64,000 nt of DNA. Origin: Cryptomeria japonica. Its lineage: Eukaryota > Streptophyta > Pinopsida > Cupressales > Cupressaceae. Position numbers and translations under genes: made by a program. Shown in pieces: positions 46,100 to 57,365 of this stretch. The stretch is taken from NCBI RefSeq assembly GCF_030272615.1, contig NC_081405.1:469828008-469892007 (forward strand), in the 5' to 3' direction. Position 1 is the stretch's first letter. Every line of letters starts with the position of its first letter. A model generated the notes under the pieces. The model was not told where the DNA came from and did no database searches. It worked only from the letters and a program-made list of their open reading frames with translations.

Positions 46100-47425
46100 T
46101 AATGAATAGAGTTAATGGTAGCTCTTTTTCTGTCTCCATCTTATTTTTTTCTTTTAACTTGCATAAGCCATGTCCTTTAATTGTCTTTGTAGGACGAATA
46201 TCCATATCATATTCCTGAATTTTGGTTACCTGTGTCGCTCTTTTATTGAGTCCAACTTCCTGCTGAGTCAGAATACTTTTTACTACAGAATCTAGAACAA
46301 ACACCATAGAGTGAGAGTGCAGAATATAGTACCTGAATTGTTTAACTGGTTTAACCACAACAAAGGCTTGTTTCTTTGAGAGTGAATACTTAAGTTCATG
46401 TTTCTTAAGAGGGACACTCATGAATGCTATAGGTGCTTCAGTCCCATATTCATCTACCTATAATAATATTCCCGACATGGTATGTTCTGAGGCATAACAG
46501 TATATGACAAAATTCTTTTTAAAATCTAGGTTGATGAGGGTTGATGCATTGGCAACTGAGTTCTTGATCTTTTCAAAGGCTCATTTAGCCTCATCAGTCC
46601 ATTTAAAAGGATACTTCTCACTCAACAAGCTGATGATGTGATTAGTAGTTTCTACAAATTTGGGTACAAACCTTCTCAAGAAGTTTACCTGACCGAAAAA
46701 TGACCTTACTTCAGTCCGGTTTGAAGGAAAGTTGAGGTGTTAGATTGCATTGACTCTTTCTGGATCAATCTTGACAACTTCTTTCGAAATTATGTGCCCC
46801 AATAATTTTCCCTCAGTTACATAGAAAACTGACTTTTTGGGATTCAAAGAGATACCATGTTCTTGACAATGTTGTAGAACTGCCCTCTGATCTTTGAGAT
46901 GATTTTTCCTATCTTTAGAAAACACGATCAAGTCATCTAGGTAAACAACAATAATTCTATCACAGAAATCCCTAAAAGAAGAATCCATGGCCCTTTGAAA
47001 AGTTGCTCCAACATTAATCAAACCAAAAGGCATACGATTATATGCAAACGTTCCCCAAGGGTTGATGAATGTTGTCTTGTGCTGTTCATTTTCTTCAACA
47101 CCAATTTGATTATAGCTAGAAAAACCATCTAACATTGACATCATTTCCGATCTAGCTACTGTCTACAAAATATGGTCCATATTGGGTAAAGCATAGTTAT
47201 CCTTAAGACTTGCCTGGTTCAGATTGCGAAAATATACACAAATCCAAATTTCCCCATTTTTCTTCCTCACAGGTACTATGTTGGCTAGCCAAGTAGAGTG
47301 ATGAATTGGATATGTAATTCTAGCTTTTAGCATTTTATCTACCTCCTTGAAAATTGCATCTTCCATCATGGGATTGAAATTTCTTAGTTTTTGTCTAAAA
47401 GGAGAAACACCAGGCTTCAATGAAC
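46100..47425 (-). pseudogene. G reverse transcriptase and RT-linked RNase H
   Basis: RT starts KPGVSPFRQKLRNFNPMMED (47420-47163: NIVPVRKKNGEIWICVYFRN, SLKDNYALPNMDHI) and continues 47144-46740 (MMSMLDGFSSYNQI, FAYNRMPFGLINVGATFQRA, VVYLDDLIVFSK with the active YLDD). After a TAG the thumb and connection read EVRSFFGQVNFLRRFVPKF. RNase H follows at about 46560-46150 (IYCYASEHTMSGILL, ELKYSLSKKQAF), less well preserved, with the usual first Asp apparently lost. It would copy element RNA to DNA. Stops at a few Trp/Gln positions inactivate it. Confidence 0.88.
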
Positions 47426-47429
47426 TTTG

Positions 47430-47939
47430 ATGTTGAAACTAACCATTCCTGAATTCCTTCAAATCATCATAAGACCAAGCGAACACATTAATGTATTCTT
47501 GCAATAACTCATTGAGCATTCGTTTCTCCTCAGAAGAACAAAATTTGCTGATTGTTACCATCTTGGGGTTAGATTCATAACCCAGATTGATCTTTTCACA
47601 ACCCACCTTACTATCATTATGAAGAACTTTCTTGCCAGTGAACACGTCATTACAGGTGAAAACTCTCTCTAGGGTCACCAAACCTTATGGGATTTTGTTT
47701 CCTTTAAGGTGAATGAAACTCTTATCATAATTAATACTAGGATCTAGGGAAAATTCTTTACATACATCTTCAGAACCCTCAAAATATGATTGGACAAAGG
47801 AACGGGTACACTCCATGAAATCTTTAATTTGAGCATCTGTATCAAATACTTGCCAATGGTTCACATTGTTAGGGATGCTAGGCCTATAAACCATTTCAAT
47901 CCTATAAGAATCATTCTTAAAGTCTGGGTGTGGTAACAA
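47430..47939 (-). pseudogene. G linker between upstream RNase H and RT
   Basis: Readable as RIEMVYRPSIPNNVNHWQVF, IKDFMECTRSFVQSYF and FIHLKGNKIP, then VTLERVFTCNDVF, SKFCSSEEKRMLNELLQEYI and NVFAWSYDDLKEFRNG. The last block is the normal gypsy segment just in front of RT (E-Y-x-D-V-F-A-W). The piece before it connects RNase H to RT. Confidence 0.7.
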
Positions 47940-48407
47940 GAGAGAAGTAGAAATGGCGAATGAATCCACCCTAGTGTTTTGCTCTCTTGGTATAGCTTCA
48001 ATTGAGAAAGCATCAAAAAACTCTATCTCATCGCAAAATATGTTTCTATAATGTTTTAGTCTATCATTTTTAACAGAATAAACATTTATTACCTATTTAA
48101 CAATCAGCTCCGCATCACCTTTAACCCTAAGCAATTTTATGCCCTTATATTTGGCTTCATTCAACCCTAAAAGTAATGCCTCATATTCCGCAGTGTTATT
48201 TGTATTCTTGAAATCTAATTTAAAGGAAAAAGGGAAAACATTACCATTAGGGGAAAGCAAAACTACGCCTGCTCCTGAACCAGAGTTGGCACAACTTCCA
48301 TCAAATTCCATTTGCCACAATTCATCTTGTTTATCAACTGCTTCTTCTAATTCTTCTTTATCAGGTGCAAGAATGAGATCATTTCCAAATTCACACTCTT
48401 GGAACAA
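47940..48407 (-). pseudogene. G archaeal-type RNase H placed before RT
   Basis: Minus-strand frame: WQMEFDGSCANSGSGAGVVL (first catalytic Asp in D-G-S), FKLDFKNTNNTAEYEALLLG (catalytic Glu in A-E-Y-E-A-L), LLRVKGDAELIVK (second Asp), and after one stop REQNTRVDSFAIS (final Asp). This is the plant/archaeal type domain that Tat-lineage gypsy elements carry as a second RNase H. Here it lies between protease (48660-48840) and RT (47425), whereas the usual place is after RT-RH. All four acidic positions are retained. It would cut RNA in RNA-DNA hybrids. Confidence 0.85.
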
Positions 48408-49741
48408 AATCTAAGCTTTGGGATTATCAAAAGGAAAGAGTGTATATTTGTTTTTTGGTTTAGGTCAAGTTTGATGTTCTGTTTTCCTAGAGGAATGATA
48501 GCTTCTGACCAATCCATCTTGATTTCACCTCCAAGATCTTTGCAGAAAGTCCTACTTAAAAGCATCCCATAACTTGCAAGAATGTCAGCAACCAAAATAG
48601 TTAGTTTCCCCCTTTTTTTAGGACATGCTGCAAGCACTACTTGAACATCCTTTACCTACCCAATGAGAGGGACCTTCTTCCCATCCATCGAGTAACATCT
48701 CCCAAATGTTTTATTAAGTGTTAAACCTAAAGCTTTGGCAACAGATGATGAAATTATGTTATCTGATGCCCCTAAATCTATAATACAATTGCTGAGCTTC
48801 TGACCATTCAGGAGGAGAGAGATATAAAAAGGTTTGGGCTTCAGAACTTCAGTGTCAAGATTATCTTCAGCATTATGAAAGGCATAGGGATTAATCGAAT
48901 CAGTGGGATGACAAGAAGCAGATGTGGGTTTTTTAGCAGTAAACAAATCCTTATCAACCCTATACTTATGCACTAAGGACTCTGAGGTAGGATCTCCTTT
49001 TACATATTTGACCAACTTGTCTGATTCCCTCGGGTTTAGTTTCAAATATTCGGTAGTGGAAAGTGGAATAGTCGAAGCTTTACAAAATTCAATTATGTCA
49101 AAGGGAGGAGAAAGATAATTATTATTTTTACTTTCAATATTCCTTTGTAAAATCTTAACTTGAGGAGTCTTTGCATGAAAGGAAGAATCATTACTTGTGG
49201 GATCCTTACCCTTGAAACTAGTTCCAATAGAGTTCGCAAAAAGAGAAGGTTGGGGAGTTCGTTGATTCCTTGTAAGGATTGCATATGCAGGGTCTTCAAG
49301 AGTTACAAATATATTTCCACCTCTTTCTGAATCTGATTCATATTCAAGGTAAAAGGATCCAGAGTCGCCAGGTACTTCTTGAATCTTCTCTTCTCCAATG
49401 AATTCTTCAAGCTCATCCTTAGTGCTTCCCATTTGGACATGCCTTATCATATCAAGACAAGAATTCCCATCATGATCTAAGGTAAGGTGAAAAGAGCACA
49501 TAACACCTTTACTAGGAGGATCCTCTATTTGCAATATTTGCGGGGCAGCGAGAAGTTTCAAAGTTTGCCCATAATTATACTGATTTGGTTGTTTTCTACT
49601 TATATCTTGATATGGCTGTGGGTAAGAACCTCCAGTTTTTGTAATTTTCCTTTTCAAAGCAATCATATCGTTGACTAATCTTTGGACAACTGGATCAATT
49701 GAAGAAGTGGAAGCTTGGGATTGACCTTGAGAAATTTGCAC
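48408..49741 (-). pseudogene. G gag end and aspartic protease
   Basis: From 49741: VQRLVNDMIALKRKI, a Cys/His segment CSFHLTLDHDGNSCLDMIRH near 49490-49430, an acidic region, then the protease at about 48840-48656: KPFYISLLLNGQKLSNCIID, with the active site DLGASDNI (family D-S-G-A-S) and AKALGLTLNKTFGRCYSMDG. The next frame (48637-48347) carries LVADILASYGMLLSRTF, the second half of the protease, where the family has I-L-G-R-x-F. The product cuts Gag-Pol. The Asp is retained, but there is a break between the halves. Confidence 0.8.
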
Positions 49742-50578
49742 ATCTTTCCTCCACTTCCCTACTATTATTAGATCATCTTCAAGCTCTATAGCCTAGTTTT
49801 GTGTAGTATCAAGATTAGCCAGTCTATTCCTTCTAAGATGGAAACCAACATCAGGAGGCATAGAGTTGATAAAGAAACATTGTTGGTTATCAGCAGTTGG
49901 TTTTTTAGCTTGGGGAATTTTATGAATAATCTAATTATATCTAGCTACATGATCTCTCATTGGCTCATGAATCTCTTTCTTCATTTGTGTGAGCTGAGCC
50001 AAAAGTGAGTGCTCATCATCATCACTCTTGAACCATTTCTCAAAAGAAATTTTCGTTGTTTGCCAATCAGTTATAGATCTTGCCTATGGATGAGTGAACC
50101 AATCTACTGCTCCCTCAGTAAGAGTTTGAGCAAAAATCCTGATAGCCACATCCTCATGCTGCACTGCCAGTATCCTAGTAGCTACATTAAAGGAATTCAA
50201 ATGTTCTTCAACTGATATTTTCCCATCTCCATTAAACTTAGGTAAAACATCCCTAGCCCCTTTCGGAAGAGAATTATGAGCACCGAGAGAAAGAGGCTCG
50301 ACTGCGGCACACCATGGTTGGGCCATGATGAAAATAGGGTAAATAGTTACAAGAGGAGGAGCTTGAATTCCAGAAAGCGTTAATGCTTGCCAATGGCTAG
50401 AAGAGAGAGGTACTTTGGGGGTAGTTTTAGTAGGAGAAGAAGGTCTACTTTTAACGTTCCTCTTGGGAGTGAAATTTGTGGAAAAAGATAGCCTCTGCAA
50501 TTCTTCAAAATAATTATCAACAACTCCTTCTCTCCTTTGTGATCTAGTATAAGAATGAGAATCCAGTGCTATTCTTTG
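49742..50578 (-). pseudogene. G gag capsid region
   Basis: From the edge of F: SHSYTRSQRREGV, a Ser/Pro/Lys-rich start (RNVKSRPSSPTKTTPK), then the gypsy capsid domain LPKFNGDGKISVEEHLNSFN, DVAIRIFAQTLTEGAVDWFT, stop, SFEKWFKSDDDEHSLLAQLT and MKKEIHEPMRDHVARYN. Open frame 50500-50084, then stops at TAG codons. The N-terminus may be shortened by the F insertion. Confidence 0.85.
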
Positions 50579-51712
50579 TGTTAGGTCTCGAAGACAACTG
50601 AGAGGGTGTCGGTGAATCAGTTGTCAAATAAATTCAAACCAAAAACAACTTAACCAACTTAATGCTTAATACCGGTAAACCAGTTCAATATGCTGGTAGA
50701 CAGTTTTAACAGTTAATTTCTATACCGGTAAGGATTAGTGCATGAAACATAAAGACAAAGTCATCCACAACACACAACACCAATATTTGTATGTGGAAAC
50801 CCTGTAAAGGGAAAAACCACGGTGGGAAACCTTACCCACAATCAGATGATAATACTGCAGATAGTAAGTGTACATAAATGGGGTCTGCACATGCAAAAAG
50901 GCCAAGCGCCTAGAGCTCACTGCTCAATCACAAAATGGGAGTCAGACTGACTACAATTAGATGGTTAAATCCAATAAGAATGTACTGCTAAAATTAGCAT
51001 CTTCATATGTTGGATTCGCGCTAGTGTAGTTTTGATTGTCTTTACAGAAACCCTCCTTCAATCTTCAAATGATATTTGCATGTATAGCTCTACTTATTCT
51101 CGCATATACCTTCACACAATCCTTTCTCACATTCCACATTTGATCTTACAAATAAGATCTTACATTTATATCATAACCTAAGACCAATTTTAATAGGTCG
51201 GCTCTACAAGATATTACAAAAAAATTAATTTACATATAAATTTATACCGGATGCAATAATCGATTCAATATGCCATCTTAATGAATTTACAACAATAATA
51301 AGTCATCTCCATAGTGTTCCATACTGATCTGGAAAAGATAAACCTACCAGTGTAACCTAGACCTATTTGCCGGTAATAACAAATATGCAAATGCTAATGT
51401 ACCAATAAACAAAACTCCAAGACACAGTTTCCACACAATAACCAAGTGTTTTCCATATCATTCCAAGTGCCAGTGATCATTACATCTTGACGGTGTACCA
51501 GATACCGCTGACTGTGCATGATTCACTTGCTTGCCGGTGAATGTTGTTGATTCTCCAAAGTGCCAGAGTTGATAAGTGTTTAGTAGGTGTTGACATCAAT
51601 GACAAAACCATACCAAAATACCAACAATCTCCCCCTTTGGCATTGATGGCAACACAAGATGGAAAAACCATCAAAGTGCCATAACAGAAATGCCAAATAC
51701 CCAAAAACCAAC
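50579..51712 (-). mobile_element. F: truncated Sirevirus-like element (3' LTR, polypurine tract, 60 bp of interior)
   Basis: LTR 50579-51626 (1048 bp). On the plus strand it runs from TGTTAGGTCTCGAAGAC to AAAATACCAACA. The minus strand directly upstream is CCAAAGGGGGAGAT (51627-51640), then GTGTTGCCATCAATG, which pairs with 51587-51601 in the LTR at 14 of 15 positions. About 60 bp of further interior leads to unit R2 at a shared CCAACAATCTCC. The 5' LTR and the rest are missing. It interrupts the start of the G gag. Confidence 0.75.
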
Positions 51713-52764
51713 AATCTCCAAAAAAAGAGATCATAACCACAACAACGTTCTTGGGTTATGGGAATTTCTCTCAACCGTTCACCTTTTTTTTTTTCCTAAA
51801 CAAAGCAATCTTGTTGATACTGTTGATTATGAGTTTTAGTTCTGACACATATGTAACATACTGATGTATTGAATGTTGACGTTTTCCCTAGCAGAGTTGC
51901 CAAAAATCTGTTAGTGAACAGATTTTGTCTTTCTTTAAATTGAATTGATTCTATGCTTTGTTACCCCTTTGAAAGACAAAAGTTCAACTAAACAATTGGG
52001 TAAGTGTGACATACATCACTTCCCTCTAAATTTTAGATAGGTACAACTCCCTCTATGAGTTATTTAGGGAATAATCTAACTAAATAAATTGATATGCTTT
52101 TAACCTAAAAGCACATAAGGCTGCCTACTTCTTTCTTTGATGAGAGGCCAAGCAATATATAAAATATTTCAGGAAAATTTTCTACGAAGCACTTCACCAC
52201 AAATATCAGAAGAAATCAAAGCAAAGTTTAATAACAATGATTTCAGTACTTCTTAAAATTAAACAAGAGAAATAAAGTCTCTTTTCAACTAAAAATATTT
52301 CCAAACAACACAGAAAGAAGCACCAGATTGACAACAACATCCATCATCATAAAGTTAATCACAGACATTTTGATTAGATTAATATTTGCTAAGAAATACC
52401 ACTCCACGGATTCAAACTCAAAGGTTTTCCACCTCAAAATGCATATGATCTTTATATATGTATTTCATGCAACAAAGACATAACAAGACATGCATAAGTT
52501 CTTTCCATGTTCGGATTTTGAAAAACTTGATCACTTCCTTTTGACCAAAAATAAATTTCTCAAAATCTTAGTATTTTTCTAACCCCTTTCTCTATCTATC
52601 TTTTTCTAATTTATAGTAGTCTTTAAAGAACAAAGGAGGTCTCCCGCAAAACTCGACCTTTGAAGCAGTTATAAAAACCAACAGAATATTTAGGGGACAT
52701 ATGTCTCGAGTCATTGCAAGATTACAAAAAGCATATAAAATAAAAACAAAGCATTAGCATCATG

Positions 52765-55680
52765 CTATGCCTCTTTTCCATAGTCATCCTCTCCTCCACT
52801 TTTCTGGGCGTCGTGGGTAGTTGCAAGCTCCTGAATTATAGACTGACTCAGATTTTTCATGGCATTGATCTTTGCTTTTGCGGCTTCCTTGTCTCACTTG
52901 TGTTTCACCATTTTCTCAGCATGCTTAGGTAACTGATCATTACCAATGAATGTCATGGACTCTATTTGGGTGATTTGTGTTATACCTTCGGAAGTAAAGT
53001 TTCCTTTGGCCTTAACTTTCTCCATGTGTAGCCTAAATGCCTTTACCACTGTTGGCATATGTGCAAAGTATGTTGAAATGATGATATTGTATGTTTTCAT
53101 TGATGTCAATATGATGAAGAGTGAACCGATATATTGAAGTAAGCACTTGCAAGAGAACCAGTATATATGAAAAAGTGAAGCGATATGTCTGTCCAAGTGA
53201 ACCGCTATGTTGAAATGTGAACCGGTATGTGTGAAAAAGTGAAGCGGTATGTTTGTCCAAGTGAACCAGTATTTTGGAATGTGAGCTGATATATGGAATG
53301 TTTTGTATCAAGGTTTCATATGGTATGACTACTAGTTGGTAGTCTTAGCTTCAGGGTTTTCAGTTGAAGTGTTATATGCCTATGTGATTCAACCGATGAC
53401 ACTATGTGATGTGTTCGCATTGTAATGAAGATTAGATTGTGTTGCCATGTTAGCCTTGTGTGCGTGAAGGATCTCGCATGAACGAGATTGATCCTATCTA
53501 CCTCGGGAATGTGCGAAGTGTCTATAAACGGTGGAGAACGCGTGATGGGTTATCAGCCTCCAAGAAGTGGTAAAGAACAAATGATGGAGAATTTCTTGAG
53601 ATCTGTTCAAGACTATTGTAATCAATGCAAGATGATCAACGGTTAGGATTGAACCGACTGAATTGCTTAACCTAAATGTTTAAGGTTTAGGGTTTATGCT
53701 ACCGACCTATCTGTTTCCTATAAGCTCAATGTTGTTTTTCATTTTGAGGTTGTTGGAAAATGTTGTGTGTGTATCTAAGTGCAAAGATACGTGATTCTTG
53801 CTAGACCAGATAAGAGAATAGATACCTGTAGAGTGTGATTGCAAAAGGAAGGAACTAAAGTGGATCTACATTGGCATTAAGTGCTATTACCAGATAATTG
53901 TAATACCTGTTGACCTCTAACCACTTCAACAGTTGGAAAATCCCTTAACAGGGTAGCTTTAACCGACTTGCTGTAAATCCTTTAACAGGTTGACTCAAAA
54001 TCATTGAGTTCTAAAAATCCTCTAACAAGGTAACCTTTAACAGGGTTTAACCCTTAACCAGGTATTTCAGCCATCCCTTAACTGGGTGATCTCTAATAGG
54101 ATCAGTTCCTAACAGAGCCTATTGTAAAGTGTTTAACAAGACTAGGCTCCTAATAGAGTGGACTTCAAAAGGGTTCAAAGAACAGCTTGTGGGTATTCAT
54201 CTCCATGGTTTTTCCCAGTTGGGTTTCCACGTGAAAATAATGTGTGTTATGTGTGATGTTTTTCATGTGATGCTTTATTATTCTTTGTTAAGTGGTAAAG
54301 CATGTTGAACCAGTAAGTCTTTACATTTTAGTTGAAGTATTACTAGTGTATGCATATGGGTGAAGTGGAAATAAGATGTTAGATTGTGTGGAAAGTTGAG
54401 TTACCGGTTTATGTCTTTCACTGTGCTTAACCGGTAGTAATCTGGTTTAGACCAGTGTTATTGCTTTCCAATCAAAGTGAAATATTCTCAATTAAACCGG
54501 TTCAAGGAAAGGTGTTTTTATCAATACTGATTCACTCTCCCCTCTTAGTATCAGTTTGGTACTAACTGTTCATCATTGATTCATCAACCGCATCCTGTAT
54601 GTTCAGCCCAAAAAGTCCTAGTTGCCAATCATGGTCTAGGTTAACCACTTTATTGTTATTGACCAAGCTACACTGAAGTTCTTGAAGCTCATAAATAGAC
54701 GCCCCAACATCAGAAATCACAGACTTGAATGTAATTACCCGCCATGCTATAGTTTTCTTTAATACGAAAAGCTGGCACTCACCAATTACCAATTTAATTG
54801 GATTTTCTTCTAAAAACTTTGTAGCTCCATATTCCTCTATCTTGGTGAGCATAGATAATATGTTTTCCCATTTGTGCTCTTCTTTTTCCCATGGCACAAT
54901 CTAATTCTGAATCTCTACAATGAGGTTTTACATTTCATCATATTGCTTCCTGGAGTTTGTAATATATTTTCCACCATCTCTAATCACTCCTTCAATCCAT
55001 TTCTCTACAGCCCCTGCAATGCTCTTGGCCGCTGAACTTGATTCATCAGTTTCTTGTTCTCTAGTGAAGTACGGTCAAATTTGTTTGAAGCATGAGATAT
55101 GGGAAGTGCTCCAAAATAGCCTATGTTATCAATGAATTGAGCTAGAATCTTGATATGCTATTCCAGTTCTCTTTTCTCCTGTCCATCTTTTTCTGACCTG
55201 GTGAGCATCTTCTTAGCCGACACTTGGAAAAGGTGATTATCAGAGTCTCTGCTCATGTTCCTGAGATCCACTTTGATGACCTCAAAATCCTCATCAGCAT
55301 CTAATTTGGCAGTTGTTTTGAACTTCTGTTTGGGACCCTTCTCCATGTATTTAACCACCATGTCTTGAATTGGGATGGACACTGGGATGAAGCTCCATTT
55401 CTTGCTTACTGAAGTGGTTAGCCATTTGGGAGCCATACTTGAACTAGTTGTTCCTCTAGTTTCTTTCGGTGGGGGTGTCATGACTACAGTGATTGCATGA
55501 GAATCGATGGTGTTGACAATGTCACTGTCAAGGTCCTCAACCTCAAAAATATGAGTATCAAGGATTTTATCTTTTACCTCTGTGTCTTTGACCTTGTCCA
55601 TTTTCCTTTGTGCAACACTCTGTGATCTTGTATATCGAGGGGCAAGAAAGTTCAAGGCAGGATTAGGCTCGTGCTTGGTG
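52765..55680 (-). pseudogene. R2 ORF, split by solo LTR S2
   Basis: Clean from 55655 to 55158 (165 codons): NFLAPRYTRSQSVAQRKMDK, IFEVEDLDSDIVNTIDSHAI, APKWLTTSVSKKWSFIPVSI, NHLFQVSAKKMLTRSEKDGQ, then a stop and a damaged stretch (HIKILAQFIDNIGYFGALPI). Open again at 54897-54562: MPWEKEEHKWENILSMLTKI, LVIGECQLFVLKKTIAWRVI, LVNNNKVVNLDHDWQLGLFG. After S2 it resumes KAFRLHMEKVKAKGNFTSEG at 53040 and ends NLSQSIIQELATTHDAQKSG-GEDDYGKEA at 52765. About 480 codons in total without S2. Function unknown. Compared with R1 most differences are single bases. Confidence 0.6.
53050..54586 (+). repeat. Solo LTR S2 inside R2, with TSD accac/accgc
   Basis: 1537 bp running from TGTTGGCATATGTGC to GATTCATCA. 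Flanks accac (53045-53049) and accgc (54587-54591) differ by one CG-to-CA change, and the uninterrupted R1 reads accgc at the same place, which identifies the original site. A degenerate array of CCTTAACAGGGT-like units lies at about 53930-54190, and the common end motif CTCCCCTCTTAGTATC near 54535. It is plus-oriented, opposite to R. Confidence 0.85.
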
Positions 55681-56131
55681 TGAGATGACTTCTTATTTTT
55701 ACCTTATAGCAAATAAAGTGATAAAAGCTCATTTGGTGCCTTAATTTCGGCCGTCAACTCAAATGTGCCGACCATTGGGATTTGAAATCACACATGTGTA
55801 TTGAATGCATGGTGGCATTTTCGAGGTAACCACCAATTCCCAAAAATGATTACTTGCCTTAAAAAATCAGCTAGGTGATGTTACCTGAGATATGGTTCAA
55901 TCTTCATCCTACTTAGCAATAAATGCACCATCATGTCATTTAGTCCATGGGACCCACCTGATTTGAACATGCATGAACAATTTGAACTGACTTCATGAGG
56001 GTTCAAGTAGTTCGAAACATACGCTGTGCCCTGGAAATTTTACTTTGAAAAGATTAACTTTGTCCGTTGGCCTTTTGAACTTTACCTAACATGTTGAACA
56101 TCACCGAACTGTTTGAACTAGGTCACAAAGG

Positions 56132-57292
56132 TGATCCTGTTGTGTGTGTGAAAAAGTGGAATAAGGATTTGTATCTGCAGGACATAATACTTCAATTAAG
56201 TCATTACATGTATGGTTATACAAATATAAGCATGAATAATAAAACCATAACAAATCGACCAGTTGCCCTCTAAAAGATGCGAGTATAAGATTGCTCTCAG
56301 ATTTTTATAAGCAATACCAGTGACTAGACTACACCAAGATGAAGGATTTAATCTATATGATCATGATATTAAGCTAAATAGATGCAAGATGGAGGAATAA
56401 TTCAAGCAATAAGGAATTCAAGCAATAATGGATTCAAGCAATATGGATGCAAATAATCTAAAAAAACACAATGTATTCAATGACTCCAGAGCAAAAATTA
56501 GCATAATAATAATCTCCAAGCATGTTCTCAAAAATCTCTAGGTTGTTTTGTATGAGAGCTGAATATTGAATTTATAGAGAATTACAAGAGAGATGATGAA
56601 AAAGTTCAATTTAGGATTAATTGAAAATAATTGTGAAATCAGGTTCAATTAACCTTGAGATAGATTCCAATTATAGTTTAATTGAAATGAATTTAGATAG
56701 GAAGTTTGAGTTGCATTAGAAATAAGAACTAATTAATTCCATGCACTTGTGATAAAAATAGATAATTCTTTGATTTAGTCAAGAAAAGAGTCTTTTAATG
56801 CATCTGAACTTCTTTTTCTGAAAAGATTTGAGTTCCAATTTTAGAGAATAATTAATAATTCATTTAATTGCTTTTTTGATTTCAAGTTCTAAATCTAGAA
56901 AAAGAAATAATATCTCAAGTTTACTTTCTCTCTCAATTCAATTCTTTTATTTTATTTTTAATTCAACTCTTGCTTTGTAATTAATTCCTCTTTTGTAATA
57001 AATAAATTCTATTTTTGCATGATTAAATGGAAAATTTATTAATTAATTAAATATGCTAGGATATTTAATAAATTAAACATGATAATTGATCAAAAAATGA
57101 TTTTCTTGGAATGATTCAATTAATTAAATAAATATTTAAATAATATTGAGTAATTGACTTGCCATGTGATATTTGATGATTAAAGAATTAATAAAGTGCT
57201 CAAGATTGATTTAATTGCCTTTGGTTAGGACCTTGGTGATGTTGTCGAGATTAGAGGCCCATGGTTTAGATGACCAATTTTAGGGTATTACA
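56132..57292 (-). repeat. 3' LTR of element I
   Basis: The minus strand starts TGTAATACCCTAAAATTGG at 57292, a common gypsy LTR opening, and is preceded by the polypurine tract AAAGAGGGGTAAA (57305-57293). The other end is put at 56132 (plus TGATCCTG) but could be off by some bases. Very A/T-rich, no ORF. Confidence 0.6.
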
Positions 57293-57365
57293 TTTACCCC
57301 TCTTTGAATTAATGTGCAAGCAGCGAGTTGGTTCAAAGAATAGTTGATGTCTAGGAGATACCAGT

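Larger units (their letters stand above)
44850..50578 (-). mobile_element. G: Ty3/gypsy element, internal gag-pol region
   Basis: A minus-strand gypsy interior with gag, protease, RNase H, RT, RT-linked RNase H and integrase in that order. Gag is cut at 50578 by the end of F. All domains contain a few stops or shifts but are otherwise well preserved. Units R1 and R2 lie on both sides in the same orientation. The archaeal-type RNase H in front of RT separates G from Y1 and I, which have it behind. Confidence 0.8.
51713..56131 (-). repeat. Unit R, copy 2 (interrupted by S2)
   Basis: The same unit as 41381-44331, 2.87 kb without S2. The left border lies at CCAACAATCTCC next to F; the right border lies at GAACTAGGT next to element I. 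The hairpin of copy 1 has lost part of one arm here. It contains the same ORF (minus, about 55680-52765) with S2 inserted. Confidence 0.75.
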
